A stretch of DNA of 64,000 bases from Sandarakinorhabdus glacialis (GCF_014643455.1 NZ_BMJM01000001.1:176123-240122); one strand, 5' to 3'. Shown: positions 54,395 to 63,897, counted from the stretch's first letter. Numbers and translations are program-made. The notes: a model not told the origin generated them from the sequence alone.

Positions 54395-55441
54395 TTGGCA
54401 GGCAGGGCGTGTTGGGCGGGCACGCTGATGTTGCTCGGCACAGGCTTGCTCGCCGGGTGCAGCGGCGGCGGCGCGCGGACGCAGATCCGCATCGTCGGGT
54501 CGTCGACGGTCTATCCGTTTACCACCGCGGTCGCCGAGCAATTCAAGCGGGCGTATCCGCAGTTTTCTGCGCCGATCGTTGAATCGACCGGGACCGGCGG
54601 CGGTATCAAGCTGTTGTGCGCCGGCGTCGGGCAGCAGTTTCCCGATATCGCCAATGCGTCGCGGCGGATCAAGAAGGGCGAAATCGAGGATTGCGCCAAG
54701 CATGGCGTCGACGGGATCATCGAGATCCAGGTCGGGCTCGATGGGCTGGTGGTGGCGCAATCGCGCAAGGGGGCGTTCACGGGCGTGTCGGAGCGCGACA
54801 TCTATCGGGCGCTGGCCGCCGATCCGTTCGGACGCGGGGCGAACACGGCACGGCTGTGGTCAGATGTGAATCCGGCGCTCCCGGCGACGCGGATCGAAGT
54901 CATCGGGCCGCCGCCCACGTCGGGGACGCGCGACAGTTTCAACGAGCTTTACATGACCAAGGGCTGCGAGACCGAGCCTAGCATGGCGGCGCTGAAGAAG
55001 AGCGACGAAGACAAGTTCAAGTCGATCTGCACCAAGGTGCGCGAGGACGGGCCGTTCGTCGAAGGCGGCGAGAACGATAATCTGATCGTGCAGAAGATTT
55101 CGGCCAATCCCAATGCGATCGGGGTGTTCGGGTTTTCGTTCCTCGAGGAGAACCTCGACAAGATCAGGGATGTGCCGCTGAACGGCGTCGAGGCGACGTA
55201 CGAGAATATCTCGTCGTTCAAATATCCGGCGTCGCGGGCGATGTATATCTATGTGAAGGCGCAGCATGTGAAGGCGGTGCGCGGGATGCACGAATTCCTG
55301 ATCGAATATAGCAAGGAATCGACCTGGGGGCGGGGCGGATATCTGTCGCGGCGCGGGCTGGTGGCGTCGCCCGATGCCGACCGGGCACGGTATGCGGCGG
55401 TGGCGCGCGACCTGACCCTGCTTGATCCGGCCGTGCTGTGA
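54395..55441 (+). CDS. pstS: Phosphate ABC transporter substrate-binding lipoprotein
   Basis: This protein of 348 residues has signal TLMLLGTGLLAGC with the lipidated Cys near 22. The mature part begins with phosphate-binding SSTVYPFT and has ESTGTGGGIKLLC, ANASRRIKKGE and PPTSGTRDSF, all typical of PstS/SphX proteins. It captures phosphate in the periplasm for PstCAB. TTG 54395 is preferred over ATG 54323 (see the Shine-Dalgarno entry). The Pho box lies about 140 bases upstream, implying a leader of roughly 130 bases. Confidence 0.94.
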   Translation: MAGRACWAGTLMLLGTGLLAGCSGGGARTQIRIVGSSTVYPFTTAVAEQFKRAYPQFSAPIVESTGTGGGIKLLCAGVGQQFPDIANASRRIKKGEIEDCAKHGVDGIIEIQVGLDGLVVAQSRKGAFTGVSERDIYRALAADPFGRGANTARLWSDVNPALPATRIEVIGPPPTSGTRDSFNELYMTKGCETEPSMAALKKSDEDKFKSICTKVREDGPFVEGGENDNLIVQKISANPNAIGVFGFSFLEENLDKIRDVPLNGVEATYENISSFKYPASRAMYIYVKAQHVKAVRGMHEFLIEYSKESTWGRGGYLSRRGLVASPDADRARYAAVARDLTLLDPAVL

Positions 55442-56832
55442 GCCTGTCGTTGATCCTGGTCGTCGTGCTGGCGCTCGGCGCGATGGCGTATTGGCTGGGC
55501 CGGTCGCGCGGCGCGGCGATGGTCGTGGCCGGCGGGCATCGCATCGGCGCGGTGCATTCGTTGCCGGGCTATCACGGCGCCTGGGTGGCGTTGCTGGCGC
55601 TGGCGCCGGCGCTGGTGGTGCTGGCGGGCTGGGCAATCGTTGGCGAGGGCGTGGTGACAGGGCAGGTGCTTGCCGCCGTTCCGCAAGATGTGCGGCCGGT
55701 GACGCCGCTCGACACGTCGGCGTTCATGAACGAAGTGCGCGGGCTGGCGGCGGGTGACATCGCCGCGGCGTTCAACCCGGCGGCGGAGGCGGTCGCGCCG
55801 CAGTACCGGGCCATTCGCGGCAATTATAATTTGATGGTCGGGGCACTGGCGCTGGCGTTGTTCGCGATCGGCGGGCTGTGGGCGTTCTCGCAGGTGCGGC
55901 CCGATTTCAGGGCGCGTAACCGGGTCGAGCGGGTGGTCAAATGGGGGCTGGTGCTGGCATCGGTGGTGGCGATCCTGACGACCTTCGGCATCGTCATGTC
56001 GCTGATCTTCGAATCGATCCGCTTCTTCCAGATGGTGTCGCCGGTGGAATTCCTGTTCGGCACCAAATGGTCGCCGCAGACTGCCATTCGTGCCGACCAG
56101 GTCGGGTCTTCGGGGGCGTTCGGCGCCGTGCCGCTGTTCTGGGGGACGATCTTTATCGGCGCGATCATTGCGATGATCGTGGCGATTCCGCTGGGGCTGA
56201 TGGCGGCGATCTACATGACGCAGTACGCCGATGCGCGCGTTCGTAGGGTGGTCAAGCCGATGCTCGAGCTGCTCGCCGGGGTGCCGACGGTGGTGTATGG
56301 CTTCTTCGCTGCGCTGACGGTGGCGCCGGCGGTGCGTAATTTCGCCGTGTCGATCGGGATTGCCGACGCTTCGGCCGAGAGTGCGCTGGCGGCCGGGCTG
56401 GTGATGGGCATCATGATCATCCCATTCGTGTCGTCGATGGCCGATGACGCGTTGACGGCGGTGCCGCAGGCGATGCGCGACGGCAGCCTGGCGATGGGGG
56501 CGACCAAGTCCGAGACGGTCAAGAAGGTGCTGGTGCCGGCGGCGTTGCCGGGGATCGTCGGTGGCGTGCTGCTGGCGGTAAGCCGGGCGATCGGCGAGAC
56601 GATGATCGTCGTCATGGCGGCGGGGCTGGCGGCGAACCTGACGCTCAACCCGTTCAGCAGCGTGACAACGGTGACGGCGCAGATCGTCGCGCTGCTGACC
56701 GGCGACCAGGAATTCGACAGTCCCAAGACCTTGTCCGCATTCGCGCTCGGGCTGGTGCTGTTTGTCATCACGCTGCTGCTCAACATCTATGCGTTGGCGG
56801 TGGTGAAGAAATACCGCGAGGCCTATGAGTGA
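55438..56832 (+). CDS. pstC: Phosphate ABC transporter permease PstC
   Basis: This 464-residue membrane protein forms half of the channel. The C-terminal 300 residues are a standard permease domain with the EAA-like loop SMADDALTAVPQAMRDGSLAMGATKSET (in parts). The N-terminal 150 residues, with two further membrane segments and an intervening soluble loop, are absent from E. coli PstC (about 319 residues) but usual in alphaproteobacteria. GTG 55438 overlaps the pstS stop (GTGA). Confidence 0.93.
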   Translation: MSLSLILVVVLALGAMAYWLGRSRGAAMVVAGGHRIGAVHSLPGYHGAWVALLALAPALVVLAGWAIVGEGVVTGQVLAAVPQDVRPVTPLDTSAFMNEVRGLAAGDIAAAFNPAAEAVAPQYRAIRGNYNLMVGALALALFAIGGLWAFSQVRPDFRARNRVERVVKWGLVLASVVAILTTFGIVMSLIFESIRFFQMVSPVEFLFGTKWSPQTAIRADQVGSSGAFGAVPLFWGTIFIGAIIAMIVAIPLGLMAAIYMTQYADARVRRVVKPMLELLAGVPTVVYGFFAALTVAPAVRNFAVSIGIADASAESALAAGLVMGIMIIPFVSSMADDALTAVPQAMRDGSLAMGATKSETVKKVLVPAALPGIVGGVLLAVSRAIGETMIVVMAAGLAANLTLNPFSSVTTVTAQIVALLTGDQEFDSPKTLSAFALGLVLFVITLLLNIYALAVVKKYREAYE

Positions 56833-58145
56833 TGGCGAGCGTGATTATTCCCGAGAACGAGGCGGTGGCGGTGAAACTGCCGACCGATTGGGCTTCGCCG
56901 CTGATGCGCGGGCGCGTCGCGGCGCGGTACCGGGCGGAGCGGCTGTTCAAGCTGCTTGGGCTGGCGGCGCTGTCGCTGGCGGGGCTGTTCCTGGCGTTCC
57001 TGCTGTTCACCATCGTGCGGGATGGCTGGACGGGTTTCAAGCACACAGAAGTGCGGATTTCGGTCAGTTACGACCCGGCGTTGCTGGGAGTCGATCCGGC
57101 GGCGGCGACGGGGCCGGGCGGGCTCGAGGCGATCCGGCGCGGTGATTATATCGGGTTGATGCAGCGCGCGGCGGCACAACTTGGACCCGCGGCGAACGTG
57201 GTCAGCGATGGTGCGTGGCTCGATTTGCGGCAGATGGTCGAGGCGAACCCGGCCGTGCTGGGGACGACGCAGACGGTGTGGGTGCCGGTGCGGAGCAGCA
57301 TCGACCTGCTGGCGAAGGGCAAGTTCGACCTGAAGGAGCCCGAGATTTCGCGCGGTGTCAGCAATGATGACGTGGCGTCGTACAATCTGCTCGAGACGCG
57401 CGGGCTGCTGAAGACCAGCTTCAACACCATTTTCACGGGGGCGGCGGATTCGACCGACCCCGAGCTTGCCGGGGTCTGGGGCGCGGCGCTGGGGACGTTC
57501 ATGACGTTGCTGGTGACGATCGCCCTGGCGTTTCCAGTCGGCGTGCTGGCGGCGATCTGGCTCGAGGAGTTCGCCGCCAAGAACCGCTGGACCGACCTGA
57601 TCGAGGTCAGCATCAACAATCTCGCGGCGGTGCCGTCGATCATCTTCGGCCTGCTTGGGCTGGCGGTGTTCCTGAATTTCTTCAACATGCCGCGCTCGGC
57701 GCCGCTGGTCGGTGGGCTGACCTTGGCGTTGATGACGCTGCCGGTGGTGGTGATCACGGCGCGAGTGGCGATCAAGTCGGTACCGCCGTCGATCCGCGAT
57801 GCGGCGCTGGGCATCGGGGCCTCGCCGATGCAGGTGGTGTTCCAGCATGTGCTGCCGCTGGCGATGCCGGGTATCATGACGGGGACGATCATCGGCATGG
57901 CGCGCGCGCTTGGCGAGACGGCGCCGCTGCTGCTGATCGGCATGCGGGCGTTCGTGACCGATACGCCGCAGGGCTTTGCCTCGCCGGCGACGGTGTTGCC
58001 GGTGCAGGTGTTCCTGTGGTCCGACGACGTCCAGCGCGGGTTCATCGAAAAGACGTCGGCGGCGATCATCGTGCTGCTGGTCATGCTGTTGTTGATGAAC
58101 AGCGCGGCGATCTATCTTCGCAACAAGTTCGAGAGGCGCTGGTGA
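56832..58145 (+). CDS. pstA: Phosphate ABC transporter permease PstA
   Basis: A 437-residue permease starting at ATG 56832 inside the pstC stop region (GTG 56829 is possible). After TM1 ([18 protein letters not shown]) there is a long periplasmic domain of about 150 residues of the DUF3333 type. The permease core follows with [22 protein letters not shown] (in parts) and the EAA loop [23 protein letters not shown]. coli PstA lacks the inserted domain. It pairs with PstC. Confidence 0.93.
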   Translation: MASVIIPENEAVAVKLPTDWASPLMRGRVAARYRAERLFKLLGLAALSLAGLFLAFLLFTIVRDGWTGFKHTEVRISVSYDPALLGVDPAAATGPGGLEAIRRGDYIGLMQRAAAQLGPAANVVSDGAWLDLRQMVEANPAVLGTTQTVWVPVRSSIDLLAKGKFDLKEPEISRGVSNDDVASYNLLETRGLLKTSFNTIFTGAADSTDPELAGVWGAALGTFMTLLVTIALAFPVGVLAAIWLEEFAAKNRWTDLIEVSINNLAAVPSIIFGLLGLAVFLNFFNMPRSAPLVGGLTLALMTLPVVVITARVAIKSVPPSIRDAALGIGASPMQVVFQHVLPLAMPGIMTGTIIGMARALGETAPLLLIGMRAFVTDTPQGFASPATVLPVQVFLWSDDVQRGFIEKTSAAIIVLLVMLLLMNSAAIYLRNKFERRW

Positions 58146-58990
58146 CCGACATTCCTGCACGTCAAGCCGACGGCAATTCGGCCCCGATGGCGCACAATGT
58201 GCCCGTCGCCGCCGGCCGCGCTGCCGAGGCCGTCACCACCAAGATGACGGCGCGCGACGTCAACGTGTTCTATGGCGCCAAGCAGGCGCTGAAGAACGTG
58301 TCGATCGACGTTAGCCGCGAGAATGTTACGGCTTTCATCGGGCCGTCGGGGTGCGGGAAATCGACGTTCCTGCGCTGCTTCAACCGGATGAACGATACCG
58401 TCGATTCGGCGCAGGTCAGCGGGCGCATCCAGCTCGATGGCAAGGACATCTACAGCCCCGACATGGACGTGGTGCAGCTGCGCGCGCGGGTCGGCATGGT
58501 GTTCCAGAAACCCAACCCGTTTCCCAAGTCGATCTATGAGAACATCGCCTACGGGCCGCGCATTCATGGCTTGGCGCGCGCCAAGCCCGATCTCGACATC
58601 ATCGTCGAGAGCAGCCTGCGCCGTGCCGGCCTTTGGGACGAGGCCAAGGACCGGTTGAACGAGAGCGGCACCGCGATGTCGGGCGGCCAGCAGCAGCGGC
58701 TGTGCATCGCGCGGGCGATCGCGGTCGATCCCGAAGTGATCCTGATGGACGAGCCGTGTTCGGCGCTCGATCCGATCGCGACGGCGAAGATCGAGGAGCT
58801 GATCGACGAGCTGCGCGGCAAATATGCCATCGTCATCGTGACGCACAATATGCAGCAGGCGGCGCGGGTGAGCCAGAAGACGGCGTTCTTCCACCTTGGC
58901 TCGATGGTCGAATATGGCGACACCTCGATGATTTTCACCAATCCCGTCCAGACCCGGACCAAGGATTACATCACCGGCCGCTACGGCTGA
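58142..58990 (+). CDS. pstB: Phosphate ABC transporter ATP-binding protein
   Basis: This 282-residue ATPase has Walker [10 protein letters not shown] near residue 66, Q-loop [15 protein letters not shown], signature [14 protein letters not shown] near 180, Walker [14 protein letters not shown] and the H-loop IVTHNMQQ. Start GTG 58142 overlaps the pstA stop (GTGA) and adds about 30 residues before the conserved domain. It powers phosphate import through PstCA. Confidence 0.97.
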   Translation: MTDIPARQADGNSAPMAHNVPVAAGRAAEAVTTKMTARDVNVFYGAKQALKNVSIDVSRENVTAFIGPSGCGKSTFLRCFNRMNDTVDSAQVSGRIQLDGKDIYSPDMDVVQLRARVGMVFQKPNPFPKSIYENIAYGPRIHGLARAKPDLDIIVESSLRRAGLWDEAKDRLNESGTAMSGGQQQRLCIARAIAVDPEVILMDEPCSALDPIATAKIEELIDELRGKYAIVIVTHNMQQAARVSQKTAFFHLGSMVEYGDTSMIFTNPVQTRTKDYITGRYG

Positions 58991-59001
58991 GGACACCAGA
59001 T

Positions 59002-59730
59002 ATGGCAGACACCACCGCTCACACCGTCAAGTCCTTCGACGAGGATATCGCCCAGCTGCGGTCGATTATCACGCGCATGGGCGGGCTTTGCGAAGTGCAG
59101 ATCGCCGGCGCCGTCGATGCGCTGGTCAGCCGGAATGTCGATGCGGCGATGCGGGTGGTCGAGGCCGATGCGCGGATCGACCTGCTCGAGGCCGAGGCCG
59201 AGGCGCTGGCGGTGCGGATCATCGCGCTGCGGGCACCATTGGCGGGGGACCTGCGCGAGATTGTCGCCGCGCTGAAGATCGCCGGCGTGCTCGAGCGGAT
59301 CGGCGACTATGCCAAGAATATCGCCAAGCGCGCCTCGGCGCTGGCGATGGCACCGCCGATCGAGCCGGTGATCATCGTGCCGGAGATGGCGCGGGCGGTG
59401 ATCGGCATGATCAAGGACGTGCTCGATGCATTCGTCGACCGCGATGTCCAACTGGCCAAGGCGGTTTGCGATCGCGACCAGCGGGTCGATGATCTGTACA
59501 ACAGCCTGTTCCGGTCGTTGCTGACCTTCATGATGGAAAACCCGCACTACATCACGCCGTCGACGCATTTGTTGTTCGTTGCCAAGAATTTGGAGCGGAT
59601 TGGCGATCATGCGACCTCGGTTGGCGAGATGGTGCATTTCGCGGTGACGGGCATCCATATCGTCGACCGGCCCAAGACCGACGACACTTCGACCTATTCG
59701 AATACGCCGCTGGTTCCGCCAGTCGCCTGA
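59002..59730 (+). CDS. phoU: Phosphate transport regulator PhoU
   Basis: This 242-residue helical protein has two PhoU repeats, each with a metal-binding E/D-rich motif (LKIAGVLERIGDYAKNIAKRA near residue 93 and FVAKNLERIGDHATSVGEM near 195, quoted in parts). It links PstB activity to PhoR and restrains signalling when phosphate is ample. ATG 59002 is 11 bases after the pstB stop. Confidence 0.96.
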   Translation: MADTTAHTVKSFDEDIAQLRSIITRMGGLCEVQIAGAVDALVSRNVDAAMRVVEADARIDLLEAEAEALAVRIIALRAPLAGDLREIVAALKIAGVLERIGDYAKNIAKRASALAMAPPIEPVIIVPEMARAVIGMIKDVLDAFVDRDVQLAKAVCDRDQRVDDLYNSLFRSLLTFMMENPHYITPSTHLLFVAKNLERIGDHATSVGEMVHFAVTGIHIVDRPKTDDTSTYSNTPLVPPVA

Positions 59731-59754
59731 GTTTTTGCCGACGGAGACTTATCG

Positions 59755-60459
59755 ATGCGTCCCAAGATCCTGCTTGTCGAAGACGACGCCAATCTGGTCG
59801 AACTGGTCAGCTATAACCTCGAGAAAGAGGGCTTCGACGTCATCCGCACCGATGATGGCGAGGAGGCGCTGGTGCTGGCGCTCGAGGAAAAGCCCGACCT
59901 GGTGATCCTCGACTGGATGATCGCCAATCTGTCGGGGATCGAGGTCTGCCGGCGGCTGCGGCGGGCACCGGCGACGGCGAATTTGCCGATCGTCATGCTG
60001 ACGGCGCGCGCCGAGGAAGCCGACCGGATCCGCGGGCTCGAGACCGGTGCCGATGACTATGTGACCAAGCCGTTTTCGCCGCGTGAGCTGATCGCCCGGG
60101 TGCGCGCCGTGCTGCGCCGCCTGCGGCCGGCGCTGTCGGGGGGCAACCTCGACTATGCCGGGATCATGATGGACACGTCGGCGCACAAGGTCACCCGCGA
60201 GGGCAAGTCGGTCCAGCTCGGGCCGACGGAGTTCCGGCTGCTGCGGCATTTCCTCGAGCATCCGGGCCGGGTGTTCAGCCGCGAGCAACTGCTCGATGCG
60301 GTTTGGGGGCGCGACGTCTATGTCGAGCAGCGGACGGTCGACGTGCATATCCGGCGGCTGCGCAAGGCGGTCAATGCATCGACGGGCACTGCCGAGCTGC
60401 CCGACGTGATCCGGACGGTGCGGTCGGCGGGCTATGCGCTCGATGTCGAGCTGGTTTGA
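59755..60459 (+). CDS. phoB: Phosphate regulon response regulator
   Basis: This 234-residue OmpR-family regulator has a receiver with acidic EDD near residue 9, phospho-Asp in VILDWMI near 53, LTARAEE and VTKPFSPREL. The C-terminal winged helix has VQLGPTEFRLLRHFLEHPGRVFSREQLLD (in parts) and RTVDVHIRRLRKAV. Location at the end of pstSCAB-phoU and the WM after the Asp identify PhoB. It should bind the box at 54227-54258. Confidence 0.95.
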   Translation: MRPKILLVEDDANLVELVSYNLEKEGFDVIRTDDGEEALVLALEEKPDLVILDWMIANLSGIEVCRRLRRAPATANLPIVMLTARAEEADRIRGLETGADDYVTKPFSPRELIARVRAVLRRLRPALSGGNLDYAGIMMDTSAHKVTREGKSVQLGPTEFRLLRHFLEHPGRVFSREQLLDAVWGRDVYVEQRTVDVHIRRLRKAVNASTGTAELPDVIRTVRSAGYALDVELV

Positions 60460-60543
60460 CAGCACCTCGGCTGATTCAGGGTCTTTGCGTTTGGCCTCCG
60501 CTCGGTTAGAGGGCTCCGACAGTATCTGGGGCAGGCTTTTACC

Positions 60544-61440
60544 ATGACTCTTCGTTTCGATGATCGCGTTGCAATCGTTACCGGTGCCGGCGGCGGCCTG
60601 GGCCGGGCCTATGCGCTCGACCTGGCGTCGCGCGGTGCCAAGGTGGTGGTCAACGACCTTGGCGGTGCGCGTGACGGCAGCGGCAGCTCGCTGTCGGCGG
60701 CGCAGTCGGTCGTCGACGAGATCATCGCCGCGGGCGGCGAGGCGATGGCCAATGGCGCCAGCGTCACCGACGAGGCCGCGGTCGCCAAGATGGTGGCGTT
60801 CGTCAAGGAGCGTTGGGGCCGGATCGACATTTTGATCAACAATGCCGGCATCTTGCGCGACAAGACCTTCGTCAAGATGACGCATGACGACTTCCGCCAA
60901 GTAGTCGATGTGCATCTGATGGGCAGCGTCATCTGTACCAAGGCAGTGTGGGAGATCATGCGCCAGCAGGCCTATGGCCGGGTGCTGATGACAACGTCGT
61001 CGACGGGGCTTTACGGCAATTTCGGGCAGGCGAACTATGGCGCTGCCAAGATGGGTCTGGTCGGCTTGATGAAGACGCTGTCGATCGAGGGGGCGAAATA
61101 CAACATCAAGGTCAACACCATCGCGCCATTGGCGGCGACGCGGATGACCGAGGATCTGATGCCGCCCGAGCTGCTGTCGCGGATGGGGCCGGAGACGGTG
61201 GTGCCGGCTGCGGTGTTCCTGGTTTCGGACGATGCGCCGAGCAATGCCTGCATCAATGCCGGCGGCGGTGGTTTCGAGCGGTCGTATGTGACGCTGACGC
61301 AGGGCATCCATGTGGCGCCTGAGGACATGACCGCCGAGACGATCGCGGCGCGGTTCGAGGAAATCAGCGACCGGACGGGCGAGCTGGTGCCGGATACCGG
61401 TGGGGCACAGGGCGCGGTCGCGTTGAGCGGCGCCAAATAA
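60544..61440 (+). CDS. SDR family dehydrogenase (multifunctional-enzyme-2-like)
   Basis: This 298-residue protein has VTGAGGGLGRAYALDLASRGAKVVVNDLGG (in parts), where NDLGG is characteristic of 3-hydroxyacyl-CoA dehydrogenases of the HSD17B4 type. NNAGILRDKTFVKM, the catalytic TSSTGLYGNFGQANYGAAK and NTIAPLAATRMTE follow. It probably acts in fatty-acyl-CoA oxidation or on similar CoA thioesters. Start ATG 60544; it lies 84 bases after phoB and is closed by a terminator. Confidence 0.9.
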   Translation: MTLRFDDRVAIVTGAGGGLGRAYALDLASRGAKVVVNDLGGARDGSGSSLSAAQSVVDEIIAAGGEAMANGASVTDEAAVAKMVAFVKERWGRIDILINNAGILRDKTFVKMTHDDFRQVVDVHLMGSVICTKAVWEIMRQQAYGRVLMTTSSTGLYGNFGQANYGAAKMGLVGLMKTLSIEGAKYNIKVNTIAPLAATRMTEDLMPPELLSRMGPETVVPAAVFLVSDDAPSNACINAGGGGFERSYVTLTQGIHVAPEDMTAETIAARFEEISDRTGELVPDTGGAQGAVALSGAK

Positions 61441-61464
61441 GCACGGATTTCGGGTTTGAATTGA

Positions 61465-61495
61465 GGGGCTTGCGGGGAACCGTGGGCCCCTTTTT
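61465..61495 (+). terminator. Rho-independent terminator of the SDR gene
   Basis: GGGGC and its inner extension (61465-61475) pair with 61480-61490 (GCCCC outermost, some G-T pairs) around a GGAA loop. TTTTT follows at 61491-61495. Confidence 0.7.
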
Positions 61496-61629
61496 CGCGC
61501 GAATAAAATGGCGTCGTGGGGTTCTTGATATTTGCGTCGGATTTGAATGGGTTGACCCCGAGAAGTTCACTGGGACGCGAATTTTGTAGGGTTTCAAGGG
61601 CCTCCATCGCCTGTGGGAGAATCCATTGG

Positions 61630-61668
61630 ATGGGGTTCGGGGCCTGCGGCCCCGGCCGCCGGAGGCTC
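61630..61668. repeat. Family C element, half copy
   Basis: ATGGGGTTCGGGGCC, TGCGGCCCCGGCCGCCGGAGGC matches the right arm of the copies at 21067-21158 and 37817-37938 with a few changes. The left arm is missing. Confidence 0.6.
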
Positions 61669-61741
61669 TTTGTATGCGTGGTTCTAACACTAACCTATCT
61701 GGTGTGTTTTGTCAAGTTCTGGAAATTCGGGCATGCGGCGG

Positions 61742-61772
61742 GATGGATGCTGAAACGAGTTCAGCATGACGA
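61742..61772. repeat. Family E hairpin repeat, copy 2
   Basis: Identical over 31 bases to 6045-6075, with stem TGCTGAA/TTCAGCA. It lies just after the end of the minus-strand DUF2794 gene. Confidence 0.7.
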
Positions 61773-61789
61773 AGGGCATATTTTTTGGG

Positions 61790-62128
61790 TCAGGCCTGGA
61801 CGAGTTTGACGAGGCGGCGTTCGACGGGGGCGAGGACGCCGGCGAGGTCGTGGCCGCGTTTGAGGATGATGCCGCCTTCGCCGTAGAGGAGCCATTCGCC
61901 TTGCTTGAGGCGGAGGGCGGGGTCCTTGACGATGCGGACCTCGGGATTCTCGGCGGCGCGGCGGAAGGCCGAGAAGCTGGCGGTCCGGGCGCCGAGGTCG
62001 AGGGCGTAGTCGCGCCAATGGCCGGCGGCGACCATGCGGCCGTAGAGCGACAGGATGCGATCGAGCTCCAGACGGGTGAACGCCACCTGGGTCGGGGGCG
62101 TCAGCGGCAGGTTTGCGACGTTATCCAA
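61790..62128 (-). CDS. DUF2794 protein
   Basis: This 112-residue protein has VAFTRLELDRILSLYGRMVAAGHWRDYALDLG (in parts), TASFSAFRRAAENPEVRIVKDP and GGIILKRGHDLAGVLAPVERRL, the diagnostic DUF2794 pattern of alphaproteobacteria. Function unknown. TTG 62128 is the only suitable start; no Shine-Dalgarno is evident. It follows the serine acetyltransferase gene by 42 bases on the same strand. Confidence 0.88.
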   Translation of the reverse strand: MDNVANLPLTPPTQVAFTRLELDRILSLYGRMVAAGHWRDYALDLGARTASFSAFRRAAENPEVRIVKDPALRLKQGEWLLYGEGGIILKRGHDLAGVLAPVERRLVKLVQA

Positions 62129-62170
62129 CGGCGGGAGCGGCCATTGTCAGCGCTGCGAAGGCAGCCATAG

Positions 62171-62854
62171 TCAGCGCTGCGCGGCCTTGGGGAGGTCAGG
62201 ACGCACTTCGGCGGTGAGGGCGTCGAGGCGGGTGCGCAGGGCCTCGATCTCGCAGCGCAGGATTTCGAGTTTTTGCGTCTCGGGATCGAATTTCTGCGCG
62301 CACGGCGTGCCGTAGGGCATGAACGGCTTGGCATAGTCGCCGGCGTCGACGAGCACGGGCTTGGCGGGGATGCCGACCATGGTGGCGCCCTCGGTGACGT
62401 CGCGGGTGACGACGGCGTTGGCGCCGACGCGGGCGCGCTTGCCGACGGTGATCGGGCCGAGGACCTGGGCACCGGAGCCGATGATGACGCCGTCTTCGAG
62501 CGTCGGGTGGCGCTTGCCGGCGACGCCGTTGGCGGGATCTGTGCCGCCGAGCGTAACGCATTGATAGATTGTGACATTGTCGCCGATGACCGCGGTTTCG
62601 CCGATAACGACGAAGCCGTGATCGATGAAGAAATTGCGGCCGATGGTGGCGCCGGGATGGATGTCGATGGCGGTCAGGAAGCGCGACAGATGGTTGACGA
62701 CGCGGGCGACGAAGAACAGCCGGGCGTTTAACAGCGCGTGCGCGACGCGGTGAAGGCCGAGCGCGAGGACGCCAGGATAGGTCAGGATCTCCCAGCGTGA
62801 CCGGGGCGCCGGATCACGGGACTTGATCGAATCGAGATAGGCGATAAGCGCCAT
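62171..62854 (-). CDS. Serine O-acetyltransferase (EpsC/short CysE type)
   Basis: This 227-residue hexapeptide acetyltransferase makes O-acetylserine for cysteine synthesis. It has [31 protein letters not shown] (in parts), YQCVTLGGT and [20 protein letters not shown], the left-handed beta-helix repeats with catalytic His. A C-terminal helix extends beyond the core. ATG 62854 has GGAG upstream; the longer frame adds 13 unrelated residues. It supplies the sulfur pathway that also feeds methionine. Confidence 0.92.
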   Translation of the reverse strand: MALIAYLDSIKSRDPAPRSRWEILTYPGVLALGLHRVAHALLNARLFFVARVVNHLSRFLTAIDIHPGATIGRNFFIDHGFVVIGETAVIGDNVTIYQCVTLGGTDPANGVAGKRHPTLEDGVIIGSGAQVLGPITVGKRARVGANAVVTRDVTEGATMVGIPAKPVLVDAGDYAKPFMPYGTPCAQKFDPETQKLEILRCEIEALRTRLDALTAEVRPDLPKAAQR

Positions 62855-62997
62855 GGTGATCTCCGCGCGCCGGCCTGGGGGGCCGGGCTTCATTTAGAAC
62901 CAGTTTATCGCGCTTTGGTTGCGGGCGCTAGTCGGGGGCGATCGGGGGAACAGCGGGGCGTGGGGGGCGTTTTTGGTCGTGTTAAGGGAGAAACGAC

Positions 62998-63234
62998 ATG
63001 CCCGAGAAGAACAAGGCTGAGAGGAACAAGCGCGGCGAGGCGGCTCCGGGGCAGGGGGAGGCCGTGCGGGAAGCGCTGGATGGGGGCCAGGCGCGCGAGG
63101 TCGATCGGTGGGAGGGGTTTTCCGAAGAAGAGGCGAAGCGGCGGGGGGCTGAGCCGGCGGCGCCCGAGGGGGCGGAGAAGCCGTTGGCGGGGTTGGCGCG
63201 GAAGGGGAAGGTGCTGGAGGGGGGCGAGGAGTAG
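62998..63234 (+). CDS. Small highly charged hypothetical protein
   Basis: A 78-residue protein is rich in Glu, Lys, Arg, Gly and Ala (for example MPEKNKAERNKRGEAAPGQG and FSEEEAKRRGAEP). It has no hydrophobic segment and is probably disordered. GGAG-like purines (GGGAGAAACGAC, 62985-62996) precede ATG 62998, supporting translation. It is not recognised; possibly a small stress-related or nucleic-acid-associated protein. Confidence 0.55.
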   Translation: MPEKNKAERNKRGEAAPGQGEAVREALDGGQAREVDRWEGFSEEEAKRRGAEPAAPEGAEKPLAGLARKGKVLEGGEE

Positions 63235-63253
63235 GGCGTTATTCGGGGAAGGG

Positions 63254-63314
63254 GACCACCCCCACCCGGGCCGGTCAAGTGGCCGTCTCTCGCCTCCCCC
63301 CTCTAGGGGGAGGA
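63254..63314. repeat. Family A intergenic repeat
   Basis: CCACCCCCACCCGGGCCGG, TCAAGTGGCC, then GTCTCTCGCCTCCCCCCTCTAGGGGGAGG. It sits between the convergent charged-protein and ahpD genes. Confidence 0.65.
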
Positions 63315-63321
63315 CAAGATT

Positions 63322-63840
63322 TTAGATTGCTTGGAGGGTTCTGGCGACGGCGTGGACCACCGAGGCGATGCGGACGCTGGCCTGGATCTTTTCGGCGGAT
63401 ATGTTGTGGGCGGCGAGGACCTTGTCATGGGCGTCGATGCACATGCCGCAGCCGTTGATGGCCGAGACGGCGAGGCTGAACAGCTCGAAATCGGCCTTGT
63501 CGATGCCGGGGGCGCCGATGACGTTCATGCGCAGCTTGGCCGGCATGGTCTTGTATTCGGGGCGTGAAGCCAGGTGGACGAAGCGGTAGTAGATGTTGTT
63601 CATTGCCATTACCGAGGCAGCAGCCTTGGCGGCGTTGAGCGCTTCGGGGGATAGTTTGCCTTCGGCTTCGGCTTCGATGGCTTCGATCACCGGCTTGTAG
63701 GCGCAGGCGTGCGCGACGGCGACGAGGGTGCCCCATTTCTGCTGGTCGGTGAGGAGTTGCTCGGAGAGCAGGCTCGAGACGTTGAGGCGCTGGTCCTTGG
63801 CGTATTCGGGGAGGGTCTTGGCGAGTTCGGAAAAGAGCAT
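63322..63840 (-). CDS. ahpD: Alkyl hydroperoxidase D
   Basis: This 172-residue protein has the AhpD active site CGMCIDAHD with its CxxC and His near residue 133, preceded by LAVSAINGCG. The N-terminus is MLFSELAKTLPEYAKDQRLN. It reduces AhpC in a lipoyl-dependent peroxide detoxification pathway. ATG 63840 has AAGGAA upstream. What is probably ahpC ends 120 bases upstream on the same strand. Confidence 0.95.
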   Translation of the reverse strand: MLFSELAKTLPEYAKDQRLNVSSLLSEQLLTDQQKWGTLVAVAHACAYKPVIEAIEAEAEGKLSPEALNAAKAAASVMAMNNIYYRFVHLASRPEYKTMPAKLRMNVIGAPGIDKADFELFSLAVSAINGCGMCIDAHDKVLAAHNISAEKIQASVRIASVVHAVARTLQAI

Positions 63841-63897
63841 GGGGGTTCCTTTGCCCGGTAAAGGGGCCGGGCGAGCATCGTTCTGAAAGGGCGGGCG

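Larger units (their letters stand above)
61441..61789. other. Gene-free stretch with terminator and repeats
   Basis: It contains the terminator of the SDR gene (61465-61495), half of a family C element (61630-61668), an AT-richer segment around 61675-61730 and a family E hairpin (61742-61772). No credible frame is seen on either strand. Confidence 0.6.
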
